38,918 nucleotides of DNA from NCBI GenBank assembly GCA_002353585.1, contig DEJW01000029.1, positions 1-38,918 of the forward strand. The letters run 5' to 3'. Positions 15,865 to 24,792 of this stretch are shown here, one piece after another. Source of the stretch: Prevotellaceae bacterium UBA2738. GTDB lineage: Bacteria > Bacteroidota > Bacteroidia > Bacteroidales > Bacteroidaceae. Position numbers and translations under genes: made by a program. The notes under the pieces are model-generated. The model had not been told where the DNA came from. It was given only the letters and a program-made list of their open reading frames with translations, and ran no database searches. Numbering within the stretch: the first letter of the stretch is position 1; every line of letters begins with the position of its first letter.

Positions 15865-17811
15865 TTGTTTTCGTTGTGTTGCTGTCTGAACATTCTCGCA
15901 CAATACAACGTGAATCGTCTGCTTACAAGCGGACGAATCGCTCTTCATTATGAAGACTACGTATTGTCTATACAGTATTTCAATCAGGCAATAAACCAAA
16001 AACCATATTTATGGGAACCATGGGAATTACGAGCAATAGCGAAATACTATCTTGACGATTGGCAGGGAGCAGCCGAAGATGCTTCGCAAGCTATAAGACT
16101 TAACCCCTATATCACCAATCTGTATGATTTGCGTGGTATTACCTACATTAGACAAAAGGAATATGACGCAGCAATAAAAGACTATACAAGTGCTATAACT
16201 CTTGATGCTACCAATAAGGGATATTGGTGTAACAGAGCCGCATGCTATCTTGAAAAGGGCAGCTACGATACAGCTCAGGTGCAACTCGACATTATTATCG
16301 ACAAATGGAAGAAATATGCTACGCCATACCTCATGAAAGCAGAAGCGTACCTTTTACAGAAAGACACTGCACAGGCTTCGATATGGATTGACAAGACTCT
16401 CAATGTAGAATCATACAACGCTGAAGCATGGAGAATGAAGGGATACTTAGCACTACAACACAGTCAGTGGCAAGTGGCTGACTCATGTTTGTCAAGAGCC
16501 CTACACTATAAACCCAAAAACGTAGCATGCTATATTAACAGAGCTTTAGCAAGACTGAAATTATACAATTTACGAGGAGCTATGTCCGACTACGACACGG
16601 CATTAGAGCATGATCCGAACAACTTCCTTGCTCACTACAATCGTGGCATACTCAGACAGCAGGTTGGAGATGACAACAGAGCTATAGAGGATTTTAACTA
16701 CGTTCTGTCATTAGAGCCAGGAAACATTCTCGCACTTTTCAATCGTGCCACCCTACTCGACCGAACCGGAGACTTAAGGGGAGCAATCAGAGACTATAGT
16801 ATAGTAATCAGACAATTCCCGAATTTCTGGACAGGTTTGCACTATCGTGCTGCATGTTACAGAAAACTTGGCATGAATGCGAAGGCTGAGCAGGATGAGT
16901 TTCGCATAATAAAAGCCCAAATGAATAAGCATATGGGCATACAAAACCGTTGGAGCAAGGCAAAACTTAATGCTATGCGAAAACTGAGCGACATAGACCC
17001 TGAGAAATATAACCAGATAGTCGTAGATGACGAAGAAAAGAACCAGCACGAATATGCAAGTGCATATAGAGGAAAGGTGCAGAATAGAAATTCTTCCGAC
17101 ATTTTCCAACCATACATAGCACTCACCATGTCTCACAAGCAGACAGACAATGTGTCTTCATACGTGCCATACGAGGAACATGCAACTCATTTCTTCGAAA
17201 AAATATATCACGTTACAAAACACAATGACCTGCTACACATCAGACTTGGTAACGTAAGTGAGGCAAATGGCACCGAAACATTTGCTGCTATAGACTCGCT
17301 AACCTCTATGATTAACCATGCAAAAAATATTGAGGATGCACTTAACTACACATTAATGAGAGCTGTAGCATATTCTTCTGCACTCAATTTTCAAGACGCC
17401 ATTAATGATATAAACAAGGTGTTTGAAACACAACCCGACAAATTCATTGCATTGTGGCAGAGAACAATATGTGAGGCAATGATGGTGGAATTTGAAAAGA
17501 GCACTACCCCACGAGAGGCAGAAATGCGACATCTCGGCGTGGTAAATGATTTCACTAAATTGCTTGAAATATCCCCCAATAATCCTATGGTGCTCTATTG
17601 TTATGGCACATATAATGCAAGGAAGGGAGATTATGATAAGGCTATTGAAATATTCAATAAAGTAATACAATTATCTCCGAGAATGCCGTACGCCTACTAC
17701 AACAGAGGACTCTCATACATGAAAAAAGGGAATAGCATAGAAGCAAAACGGGATTTCTCTAAGTCTGGTGAATTGGGATTATATGGAGCATATAGTTTAC
17801 TAAAAAAATAA
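15865..17811 (+). CDS. Exported tetratricopeptide-repeat protein
   Basis: A TPR protein of about 650 residues. Roughly ten 34-residue repeats fill the first 350 residues (for example ACYINRALARLKLYNLRGA and LAHYNRGILRQQVGD), then comes a linker of about 100 residues, then further repeats to the end. TPRs bind other proteins; the partner is unknown. The start is odd. The coordinates use TTG at 15865, the first standard start, but the reading frame is open from 15820 and the codons from ATC at 15844 would give a textbook signal peptide (Lys-Arg, then IATILFSLCCCLNILAQ). The true start may be a non-standard AUC at 15844. It follows def by 28 nt. Confidence 0.85.
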   Translation: MFSLCCCLNILAQYNVNRLLTSGRIALHYEDYVLSIQYFNQAINQKPYLWEPWELRAIAKYYLDDWQGAAEDASQAIRLNPYITNLYDLRGITYIRQKEYDAAIKDYTSAITLDATNKGYWCNRAACYLEKGSYDTAQVQLDIIIDKWKKYATPYLMKAEAYLLQKDTAQASIWIDKTLNVESYNAEAWRMKGYLALQHSQWQVADSCLSRALHYKPKNVACYINRALARLKLYNLRGAMSDYDTALEHDPNNFLAHYNRGILRQQVGDDNRAIEDFNYVLSLEPGNILALFNRATLLDRTGDLRGAIRDYSIVIRQFPNFWTGLHYRAACYRKLGMNAKAEQDEFRIIKAQMNKHMGIQNRWSKAKLNAMRKLSDIDPEKYNQIVVDDEEKNQHEYASAYRGKVQNRNSSDIFQPYIALTMSHKQTDNVSSYVPYEEHATHFFEKIYHVTKHNDLLHIRLGNVSEANGTETFAAIDSLTSMINHAKNIEDALNYTLMRAVAYSSALNFQDAINDINKVFETQPDKFIALWQRTICEAMMVEFEKSTTPREAEMRHLGVVNDFTKLLEISPNNPMVLYCYGTYNARKGDYDKAIEIFNKVIQLSPRMPYAYYNRGLSYMKKGNSIEAKRDFSKSGELGLYGAYSLLKK

Positions 17812-17834
17812 GCATACCATTATATAATATAAAG

Positions 17835-18437
17835 ATGTATAGGCTTTTATTCTTTGCAGTTTTCAGCCTTTTTGTTATAAAAGCAGAGGCACAGACAGTA
17901 ACAGACATGTTTATAGACATGCCTGATAGTATTATACCTTATATAGATAGTAAACAACGCAAGGAACTTGTAGAACTTAAGCATATGGAACCTGATAGTA
18001 CGGCAACAATCGGCAACAACTTAGGTAAAATCAAACTGACAAGACTCTCTGATTCTATTCTCACTTTGCAGTTATCAGAATGTAATACAATCGAGCTTGG
18101 AAAACTTGAAGACAACAAGTTTGTCTTTATAAAAACTTATGGAGCTCCTTTACAAGAAAGTCTATGTTGTATAATCGACAATAAATGGAGAAAAATTAAA
18201 ATGGTGGATTTTTCCGATATTAATTTCATACAGGAATCCGATTCCATACCTGAACTGGAACAAAAAGAAATGATGCAACTACTAGAGTTTTCCCTTATTA
18301 GTGCATCAATAGCAACCATTCCTGACGAGCTTATTATAAAGTTAAATACCCCTTTAGTGACTACGGAAGAAAAGAAAAAGTTTGATGCCATCATATTGCA
18401 AAGAAATGTAAAATGGAATGGTAAAGCATTTAATTAA
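17835..18437 (+). CDS. DUF3256 family exported protein
   Basis: The 200-residue protein has a signal peptide (YRLLFFAVFSLFVIKAEA, cleavage near residue 19) and then TVTDMFIDMPDSIIPYIDSKQR, the recognisable opening of the Bacteroidetes-specific DUF3256 family. The function of that family is unknown. It probably resides in the periplasm, like the TPR protein encoded 23 nt upstream, and is the last gene of the run that starts at 14323. Confidence 0.8.
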   Translation: MYRLLFFAVFSLFVIKAEAQTVTDMFIDMPDSIIPYIDSKQRKELVELKHMEPDSTATIGNNLGKIKLTRLSDSILTLQLSECNTIELGKLEDNKFVFIKTYGAPLQESLCCIIDNKWRKIKMVDFSDINFIQESDSIPELEQKEMMQLLEFSLISASIATIPDELIIKLNTPLVTTEEKKKFDAIILQRNVKWNGKAFN

Positions 18438-18480
18438 TGTAAAAAACTTCGTTTAAAATATTCTTTTCCTTCAAAAACTC

Positions 18481-18510
18481 TTGCATAAAGGAAAAAAAAC
18501 AGTAAATTTG
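18481..18510 (+). promoter_or_regulatory. Promoter of a candidate small RNA
   Basis: TTG (18481-18483) lies 19 nt before TAAATTTG (18503-18510), a good match to the Bacteroidetes promoter. Transcription should start near 18516. There is no gene start until 18669, and a terminator lies in between. Confidence 0.7.
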
Positions 18511-18515
18511 CATCG

Positions 18516-18583
18516 TGTTTTTCATGGTATTAGATTATTAAGGTTAACGAAGATTGGTTGTCGTGAGACAATCAATTTTTTTT
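18516..18583 (+). ncRNA. Candidate small RNA of about 68 nt
   Basis: A promoter at 18481-18510 is followed within 75 nt by a near-perfect intrinsic terminator: ATTGGTTGTC (18553-18562), loop GTGA, GACAATCAAT (18567-18576), with one G-U pair, then a run of Ts to 18583. The transcript would be a short AU-rich 5' part plus the terminator hairpin. It contains a five-codon open frame (Met-Val-Leu-Asp-Tyr, 18524-18541) that could be a leader peptide. An independent promoter for the next gene lies after it (18616-18646), so it looks like a separate RNA gene rather than an attenuator, though attenuation is possible. Confidence 0.55.
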
Positions 18584-18615
18584 GTATCTGTTTTTTAGGT
18601 TTTTATATTCAAAAG

Positions 18616-18646
18616 TTGTGTATGTTAAAAAAATATAGTAACTTTG
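18616..18646 (+). promoter_or_regulatory. Promoter of the GNAT/ketosynthase operon
   Basis: TTG (18616-18618) is followed after 20 nt by TAACTTTG (18639-18646), a near-ideal Bacteroidetes promoter. The start site should be near 18652, giving a leader of only about 17 nt before the ATG at 18669. Confidence 0.8.
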
Positions 18647-18668
18647 CAGAAAATTTGAGCATTAATCG

Positions 18669-19799
18669 ATGAACAGCATCAAAGTCATAAAGGTACAAAG
18701 CAAGAAAGAGATGAAGATGTTTATCTCGTTCCCGCACACTTTATATCAAAAATATGACAATTATGTGCCAGATTTAGACTCTGACGTTGAAGACTTCTTT
18801 AATCCTAAAAAGAATCGCAACTTGGCTTACGCTGACGTTCAACCATTCCTTGCAATGCGTGATGGTGAGGTCGTGGGAAGAATAGCTGGCGTAGTAAGCC
18901 ACAAGTCAAATTCCACTTGGAATAAGCGTATTGTCAGGTTTACATATATTGAATTTATAGATGACCTGGATGTGTCTAAAGCACTACTTGATACAGTAGC
19001 AGAATGGGGAAAATCATTCGGAATGAATGAAATTCAAGGACCGATGGGCATTATAGACTTTGACAAAGAAGGTATGCTCATTGAGGACTTTGATTTGCCA
19101 GGATGCTTTATGGAGTTTTGGAATCCCCCATACTATAAGAGTCACATGGAGCAGCTCGGATTCAAGAAAGGTGCAGACTGGCTACAGATACGTTTTGAGG
19201 TTCCTGAGCAGATACCTCCTCGCTTCCAACGAGTGGCAGACTATTCTAAGCAGGAATTTGGCGTGCATGTAGTGCGCAAGACCAAAAAGGAAATCACACA
19301 GGGTTATTCGCATAAGATATTCAAACTACTGAACGAATCTTTTGCTCAACTATACGGTTTTGCACCATTCTCTGAAGAACAGGCTGAAGAAGTATTGGCA
19401 CGCTTTCTTCCTTTCTTAGATATGGATATGGTACCTATCGTTGAAGATAACAAAGGTGAACTGGTAGGAATAGCCGTTACATGTCGAGATTTCTCAGATG
19501 GAATAAAAAAAACACATGGTAAACTCCTACCCTTTGGATGGTTACATTTGCTTAAAGCCATAAAACTTGGCAAACAAGACAAAGCGCAACTGATGATTAT
19601 AGGCATAAGACCTGACATGCAGGGCATGGGTGTTAACGCCACAATATTTGCCCATCTTATACCAGTATATCATAAACTCGGAATAAAATGGTGCGAGACC
19701 AATCCACAGTTGGACACCAACGTAAGAGAACTTTCTCAGTGGAAGCCACTGAACCCCAAGACGGTAAAACGTCGCAGGTGTTGGCAAAAGGACATTTAA
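18669..19799 (+). CDS. YghO/bacterial ceramide synthase-like GNAT acyltransferase
   Basis: The 376-residue protein belongs by pattern to the large GNAT family that includes E. coli YghO and bacterial (dihydro)ceramide synthases. The opening is typical (FPHTLYQKYDNYVPDL, then NPKKNRNLAYADVQPFLA), as are GEVVGRIAGVV at about 65-75 and the central IQGPMGIIDFDKEGMLIEDF. In ceramide-producing Bacteroidetes such an enzyme N-acylates sphinganine at the inner membrane. Family membership is fairly secure; the ceramide substrate is inference, since not every YghO-like protein makes ceramide and no serine palmitoyltransferase lies in the window. It has its own promoter, and a ketosynthase/ACP set starts 55 nt downstream. 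Confidence 0.75.
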   Translation: MNSIKVIKVQSKKEMKMFISFPHTLYQKYDNYVPDLDSDVEDFFNPKKNRNLAYADVQPFLAMRDGEVVGRIAGVVSHKSNSTWNKRIVRFTYIEFIDDLDVSKALLDTVAEWGKSFGMNEIQGPMGIIDFDKEGMLIEDFDLPGCFMEFWNPPYYKSHMEQLGFKKGADWLQIRFEVPEQIPPRFQRVADYSKQEFGVHVVRKTKKEITQGYSHKIFKLLNESFAQLYGFAPFSEEQAEEVLARFLPFLDMDMVPIVEDNKGELVGIAVTCRDFSDGIKKTHGKLLPFGWLHLLKAIKLGKQDKAQLMIIGIRPDMQGMGVNATIFAHLIPVYHKLGIKWCETNPQLDTNVRELSQWKPLNPKTVKRRRCWQKDI

Positions 19800-19854
19800 A
19801 CTAGCGAACATTATTTTAAACGGACATAATTAATATACTAAAAATATATTGAAC

Positions 19855-21078
19855 ATGAATAGAGTTGTAATTACAGGTATGGGTATCTGGTCTTGTCTCG
19901 GACAGACTCTTGATGATGTACGTCAGGCTTTGTATGAAGGCAAGAGTGGTATAATCTTCTCACAGGAACGCAAAGATGCAGGTTTCCGCTCAGCCCTTTG
20001 TGCAGATGTTCCGCAACCAGACCTCAAGCCTTTTGTTCCACGCAATATGCGCCAATTCATGCCTGAGGAGGCTCAATACGCTTATATGGCAACCAAAGAT
20101 GCTTTGGAAGCAGCTAAAATAGACCAGGATTACCTTGACAAGAATGAAGTCGGTATCATATATGGTAACGATTCTGTAGCAGAGGCAACAATGAGAGCAC
20201 TTGACAAGTTCCGTGAGTTTGGCGATACAGCAGCTTGCGGTTCTGGTGCTATATTCCAGTCTATGAACTCTACTGTGACTATGAATCTTGCCTGTCTTTT
20301 CAAACTGCGTGGTATCAACCTCACATCAAGTGCTGCATGCGCTTCAAGTTCTTTGGCAATAGGTAATGCATATCTTCTTATCAAGAATGGACTCTCTGAT
20401 TGCATTATTGCAGGTGGAGCACAAGAAGCAAATATGTATTGTGTCGCATCATTTGATGGTATACAGGCATTCTCTACACGTGAAGATGAACCAACCAAAG
20501 CATCAAGACCTTTTGACAAGGGACGCGATGGACTTGTTCCTGGTGGTGGTGCTGCTACAGTTATACTTGAAAGTTACGAGCATGCTATCAAGCGTGGTGC
20601 ACCAATCCTTGCTGAAGTTGTAGGTTGGGGATTCTCAGGTAATGGTGACCATATCTCTACACCAAATGTCGCAGGTCCTGCACGTTCTCTTGAACTTGCT
20701 CTTAAGAATGGTGGCATCGATCCTAAGCAGATTGGCTACATTAATGCTCACGCTACATCTACCCACGCTGGTGACGGTCGCGAAGCAATGGCTATTGCAC
20801 AGGTCTTTGGTGATTATAAAGTGCCTGTTACCTCCACAAAATCACAAACTGGTCATGAGATGTGGGCTGCCGGTGCTGCTGAGACAATTTATTCTATGCT
20901 CATGATGAAAAACAACTTCATTGCTGGAAATATCAATTTCACTGAGCCTGATGAAGAGACTTCATGCATTAATGTCATTCCAGAAACTATCTCTGCTAAT
21001 TTTGACATGTTCCTTAGTAACTCATTCGGCTTTGGTGGAACTAACTCTACGCTTATTATCAAAGATTTTAAGGGATAA
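19855..21078 (+). CDS. Beta-ketoacyl-[ACP] synthase family protein
   Basis: This 407-residue FabF-type condensing enzyme extends an acyl chain on an acyl carrier protein. The Cys-His-His triad is intact: C162 in SSAACASSS, H299 in NAHATST and H334 in KSQTGHEMWAAG. The GFGGTN motif is near the end. The sequence differs from housekeeping FabF, and it sits with its own ACP and two hotdog proteins, as in aryl polyene, flexirubin-like or other specialised acyl-chain loci. I start at the ATG at 19855; a TTG two codons upstream is less likely. No second ketosynthase (chain-length factor) lies beside it. Confidence 0.93.
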   Translation: MNRVVITGMGIWSCLGQTLDDVRQALYEGKSGIIFSQERKDAGFRSALCADVPQPDLKPFVPRNMRQFMPEEAQYAYMATKDALEAAKIDQDYLDKNEVGIIYGNDSVAEATMRALDKFREFGDTAACGSGAIFQSMNSTVTMNLACLFKLRGINLTSSAACASSSLAIGNAYLLIKNGLSDCIIAGGAQEANMYCVASFDGIQAFSTREDEPTKASRPFDKGRDGLVPGGGAATVILESYEHAIKRGAPILAEVVGWGFSGNGDHISTPNVAGPARSLELALKNGGIDPKQIGYINAHATSTHAGDGREAMAIAQVFGDYKVPVTSTKSQTGHEMWAAGAAETIYSMLMMKNNFIAGNINFTEPDEETSCINVIPETISANFDMFLSNSFGFGGTNSTLIIKDFKG

Positions 21079-21130
21079 ATACAATTTATAGAATAAACAA
21101 AAACAGAATTAATAATTAAAAAAGATTTTT

Positions 21131-21370
21131 ATGACACGCGAAGAAATTATTGCAAAAGTCAACTCTGTACTCGCTGAAGAGTTTGAAGTTGAAGAAAGTG
21201 CCATCACTCCTGAGGCTAATGTTAAGAACACACTTGCCCTCGACAGTCTTTCACTCGTTGATCTTGTAGCACTTATCCAGTACACCTACAAGATTAAGAT
21301 TCCTGCAGAGGATCTTCCTAAAATCCAGACCTTTAAGGATTTGTACGACTATATTGAGTCACACCTCTAA
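21131..21370 (+). CDS. Acyl carrier protein
   Basis: A 79-residue ACP with the phosphopantetheine site at S39 in LALDSLSLVDL. The residue after the serine is Leu and the flanks differ from housekeeping AcpP (DSLDTVEL), which fits a dedicated carrier for the neighbouring ketosynthase. It lies 52 nt after the ketosynthase gene and 2 nt before the first hotdog gene. Confidence 0.93.
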   Translation: MTREEIIAKVNSVLAEEFEVEESAITPEANVKNTLALDSLSLVDLVALIQYTYKIKIPAEDLPKIQTFKDLYDYIESHL

Positions 21371-21372
21371 TC

Positions 21373-21783
21373 ATGGATATAAAAAAACTTATACCACAAC
21401 GCTCGCCGATCATGATGGTCGACGAGCTGTTGTGTGTTAATGGAGACGAGGCTACCTGTCAGCTTACAATTCGTCAAGACAATTTCTTTATTGACGAAGA
21501 CGGTCTTATGGCTGAACCTGGTCTTATTGAGCACATAGCCCAATCTGCAAGTGCTTTTGCTGGATATAGGGCTTTTGAGGCAGGAGCTACTGAGCCTCCT
21601 GTAGGATACATTGGCGAAGTAAAAAACTTTCATCTCTATAAGCGTCCTAATGTAGGTGATATTCTCACCACAACCATTACTATGGGACCAGAGGTAGAGG
21701 GCATTACCATCATTCGTGGCGAAACAAAGTGTGGCGATGACACTATAGCTGACACACAGATGAAGATTTTCGTTAAGCCATAA
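21373..21783 (+). CDS. ApeP-like hotdog-fold 3-hydroxyacyl-ACP dehydratase
   Basis: The 136-residue protein opens with IPQRSPIMMVDELL, the hotdog dehydratase opening (FabZ has a similar PHRxPxLLVD). The helix GLIEHIAQSASAFAG at 50-64 is characteristic of the ApeP-like branch found in aryl polyene clusters, with E53 in the catalytic position. There is no FabZ-type HFP motif. It may dehydrate 3-hydroxyacyl-ACP, or pair with the next protein to make a working dehydratase. It is 2 nt after the ACP gene. Confidence 0.8.
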   Translation: MDIKKLIPQRSPIMMVDELLCVNGDEATCQLTIRQDNFFIDEDGLMAEPGLIEHIAQSASAFAGYRAFEAGATEPPVGYIGEVKNFHLYKRPNVGDILTTTITMGPEVEGITIIRGETKCGDDTIADTQMKIFVKP

Positions 21784-21814
21784 GAAGAAACAACTCTTGT
21801 AGCAATAACGCATT

Positions 21815-22177
21815 ATGTTTTTAGAAAACAACTTTTACAAGATATTAAGCGAAGAAAAACAGGATATGTCTGGAACCTATAAGGTTGCCATCCTTCCTGA
21901 ATGTAATGTCTATGACGGACATTTTCCTGGTGACCCCGTATGCCCAGGCGTATGCAATATAGAAACCATCAAGGAATGTGCCATAAAACTCATAGGACAC
22001 GATCTTCGAATCCAATCCATCAAGCAATGTCGCCTTACCGCTATTGCGACTCCAAAGGTTTGTCCTGAAGTAACCATTTCAGTTAATGCCACCCCAAAAG
22101 ACGATTCTTATATAGTAGTGGCAACAATCGCTGATGACAAGCAAAGCTATATGGAATTCAAAGGAACACTTGCGTAA
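21815..22177 (+). CDS. FabZ/ApeI-like hotdog-fold dehydratase
   Basis: This 120-residue single-hotdog protein has the classical dehydratase active site: H36 in DGHFPGDPVCPGV, with a Glu 14 residues later (E50), the same spacing as in FabZ. It lacks the long N-terminal lead of housekeeping FabZ and is closer to ApeI of aryl polyene clusters. Its role would be to remove water from 3-hydroxyacyl-ACP. It lies 31 nt after the other hotdog gene and 8 nt before the exporter gene. Confidence 0.82.
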   Translation: MFLENNFYKILSEEKQDMSGTYKVAILPECNVYDGHFPGDPVCPGVCNIETIKECAIKLIGHDLRIQSIKQCRLTAIATPKVCPEVTISVNATPKDDSYIVVATIADDKQSYMEFKGTLA

Positions 22178-22185
22178 AAACAATT

Positions 22186-24699
22186 ATGACAGAATTATTC
22201 ATAAAAATATATCACTATTTCAAATACCATCGTGCGCTCATGTGGCTCTCGATGGTTTTGCTATTTGTTATAGTAGGTTTCTTTTCAAGTCAAATTCACC
22301 TTGAGGAAGACCTTAATAAACTCATGCCTTCATCAAAGAATCCCGATGGTACTACTAAGATGGCATTCGCAGACCTTCGTATCAAGGATAAGACCTTCCT
22401 TTTGTTTGAAGCAAGAACAAAGAGTGGCGATGCCATTAATCCGAAGGACATGAATGACGATGTGGTCAACAATCTCACCACTGTATGTGATGCTTTTGTT
22501 GATTCTCTACTCGCTACTGATACTGACACAGCAAATAGAATAATCGGCGACATCTTCTATTCCATCCCAGAAGACATCATGCTTGATGGAATAAGTTTCA
22601 TGCAAGAGAATGTTCCGTCTTATATTGACACTTCTGCTTATTCTGCTTTTGACACTCTGCTTACTGTTCAGCACATGAAGAAGCAGATGACACAAAATGC
22701 AGAAGACCTGAAGGGCGAGTTTGGCGAGATGTTCCCTGAACTTATACAATCAGACCCTATAGGTATGCGTAGTGTACTGATGAAGCAGATGGAATCAATG
22801 ATGCAGGCTACTGGCGGCAGTTACAAAACCATCAACGACCACTTTTTTGTACGCGACTCAACCGTATGTGTTGCCTTTATCTCCCCTTCCTTCTCAGCTA
22901 CCAACACAGGTCAGGGCTCACAACTGTTCATAAACCTCAACAACCTTATTGAGAAGTTTCAAAAGACTCATCCCGAGGTAAAGATAAGTTATCACGGTAC
23001 TCCCGCAAGTGGCTATTATAACTCATCTACCATCAAAGGCGACCTTACCTCCACTATAGCATGGTCACTCGTAATAGTTCTTGTAGTGCTGTTTATATGT
23101 ATGCGCAACTGGAACACTATTCCGTTGCTCATACTCCCAGTTGCCTTTGGTGCTTTGTTCGGACTCTCCATGATGTATTTCATCAAAGGACAGTTCTCTC
23201 TACTTGCGCTCGGAATAGGTGCCATCGTACTTGGTGTCGCCATGAGTTATGTGCTTCATATTCTTACACATTATAAATATGTTGACGACCCGGAAACTGT
23301 ACTACGTGATGAAACCAAGCCTGTACTCCTTGGCTGTCTCACCACTATCGGCTCTTTCATGGGGCTCATCTTTATCAAGACCGACCTTCTGCAAGACTTC
23401 GGACTCTTTGCCGCCTTTGCCATTGTAGGCACTACGCTGTTTGCATTGGTATATCTCCCTCATCTTATGACAATGGAGAAGAACAAGGTGAACACAAAAG
23501 CATTTGCCATCATTGACAAAATCAACAACTATCCTTTTGAACGTAAAAAGCCACTTTTGGCTGTTATAGGAGCAATAACCGTAATATGCCTAATATTCTA
23601 CATAGCAAAGGGCACAGACTTTGATGCAGACATGGGTAATCTCGGCTACCTCTCTGATAACACCGAATACTCTGAGGCACTTCTGCGTGACAAGACATAT
23701 ACAGCAGATAAGTCAAAATATTTTGCAACTCAGGGAAAGACGATGGAAGAGGCACTCAACAATTTCTCTCTTCTTTCTGCCAAACTTGATTCACTGCAAA
23801 AGATAGGATTGGTAAAAGACTACACTCACACAAACGTAATCTTTGTACCACTTAAAGTACAACAAGAGCGTATAGACGCATGGAAAGCTTACTGGACACC
23901 TGAGAAACTCGCCAAAGTGAAGTCACTTATTGCAACTACAGCACCAAATGCTGGATTTACGGCAGACGGTTTCCAACCATTCTTCGATCTGGTTGAAGCC
24001 GACTACACCCCCACTCCGCTTTATGAGGCAGACATCATTCCAGCAGGCTATCAGTCAACCCTCATGGAACAGACTGCCGCAGGTGACTATCTCTGTTTCA
24101 CTTCCGTACGATGTGCAAACGATTCCATCAGAGGAAAGAATACCGACTATAACCGTATCTGTGATGCAATAGCCAACGAACCAAATATGATGGTGCTTGA
24201 CACCTATTACTACACCACCGATGGACTGAACGACCTCAACCATGACTTCAACATCCTTCAGTGGGTAAGTATGGCATTCGTATTCGTTGTTCTGCTATTC
24301 TCTTTCCATTTCAACCTCAAGCACACCATCCTGGGCTTCGCGCCAATACTTCTCTCATGGCTTATAGTGCTTGGAGCTATGGCTATGTTTGGTGTACGCT
24401 TCAACCTTATCAATATAATAATATCTACCTTTATATTCGGTATAGGTGTTGACTATTCTATATTCATCATGAACGGTCTCATAGCAGGAAATACCAACAA
24501 CCATGTGCTTGCTTACCATAAGACGGCTATTTTCTTCTCAGCATTCATCCTTATCGTAACGGTAGCATCAATGCTGTTTGCTAACCATCCTGCCATCAAG
24601 TCTGTTGGTTTCGCCACACTTGTCGGTATGGTTTCCGCTGTTGTTCTCTCTTATGTAGTTCAGCCAGCAGTATTCCGTTGGATGGAAAAGAAATCATAA
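22186..24699 (+). CDS. MMPL/RND-family exporter
   Basis: The 837-residue inner membrane protein has the RND exporter layout: one membrane helix (about 17-38), a large periplasmic loop (to about 285), five helices, and then the same again in the second half (helix near 453-472, loop, five helices at about 690-832). MMPL proteins of this type accompany aryl polyene and other lipid-like product clusters and are thought to move the product or a lipid intermediate. Its position after the ACP and dehydratases suggests it exports what they make. It is the last gene before a two-way terminator. Confidence 0.9.
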   Translation: MTELFIKIYHYFKYHRALMWLSMVLLFVIVGFFSSQIHLEEDLNKLMPSSKNPDGTTKMAFADLRIKDKTFLLFEARTKSGDAINPKDMNDDVVNNLTTVCDAFVDSLLATDTDTANRIIGDIFYSIPEDIMLDGISFMQENVPSYIDTSAYSAFDTLLTVQHMKKQMTQNAEDLKGEFGEMFPELIQSDPIGMRSVLMKQMESMMQATGGSYKTINDHFFVRDSTVCVAFISPSFSATNTGQGSQLFINLNNLIEKFQKTHPEVKISYHGTPASGYYNSSTIKGDLTSTIAWSLVIVLVVLFICMRNWNTIPLLILPVAFGALFGLSMMYFIKGQFSLLALGIGAIVLGVAMSYVLHILTHYKYVDDPETVLRDETKPVLLGCLTTIGSFMGLIFIKTDLLQDFGLFAAFAIVGTTLFALVYLPHLMTMEKNKVNTKAFAIIDKINNYPFERKKPLLAVIGAITVICLIFYIAKGTDFDADMGNLGYLSDNTEYSEALLRDKTYTADKSKYFATQGKTMEEALNNFSLLSAKLDSLQKIGLVKDYTHTNVIFVPLKVQQERIDAWKAYWTPEKLAKVKSLIATTAPNAGFTADGFQPFFDLVEADYTPTPLYEADIIPAGYQSTLMEQTAAGDYLCFTSVRCANDSIRGKNTDYNRICDAIANEPNMMVLDTYYYTTDGLNDLNHDFNILQWVSMAFVFVVLLFSFHFNLKHTILGFAPILLSWLIVLGAMAMFGVRFNLINIIISTFIFGIGVDYSIFIMNGLIAGNTNNHVLAYHKTAIFFSAFILIVTVASMLFANHPAIKSVGFATLVGMVSAVVLSYVVQPAVFRWMEKKS

Positions 24700-24736
24700 A
24701 GTATAGAATTAGTTCTTACAGCCAAAACAAAATAAA

Positions 24737-24767
24737 ACTCCCTTGCACTCATGTAGTACAAGGGAGT
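24737..24767. terminator. Bidirectional terminator between the exporter and oadB genes
   Basis: ACTCCCTTG (24737-24745) pairs with CAAGGGAGT (24759-24767), with extra inner pairs. The minus strand reads TTTTATTTTG after the stem, and the plus side is T/A-rich (CTATTTATATTC). It separates two convergent operons. Confidence 0.85.
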
Positions 24768-24792
24768 CTATTTATATTCTTATCCGTTTATT

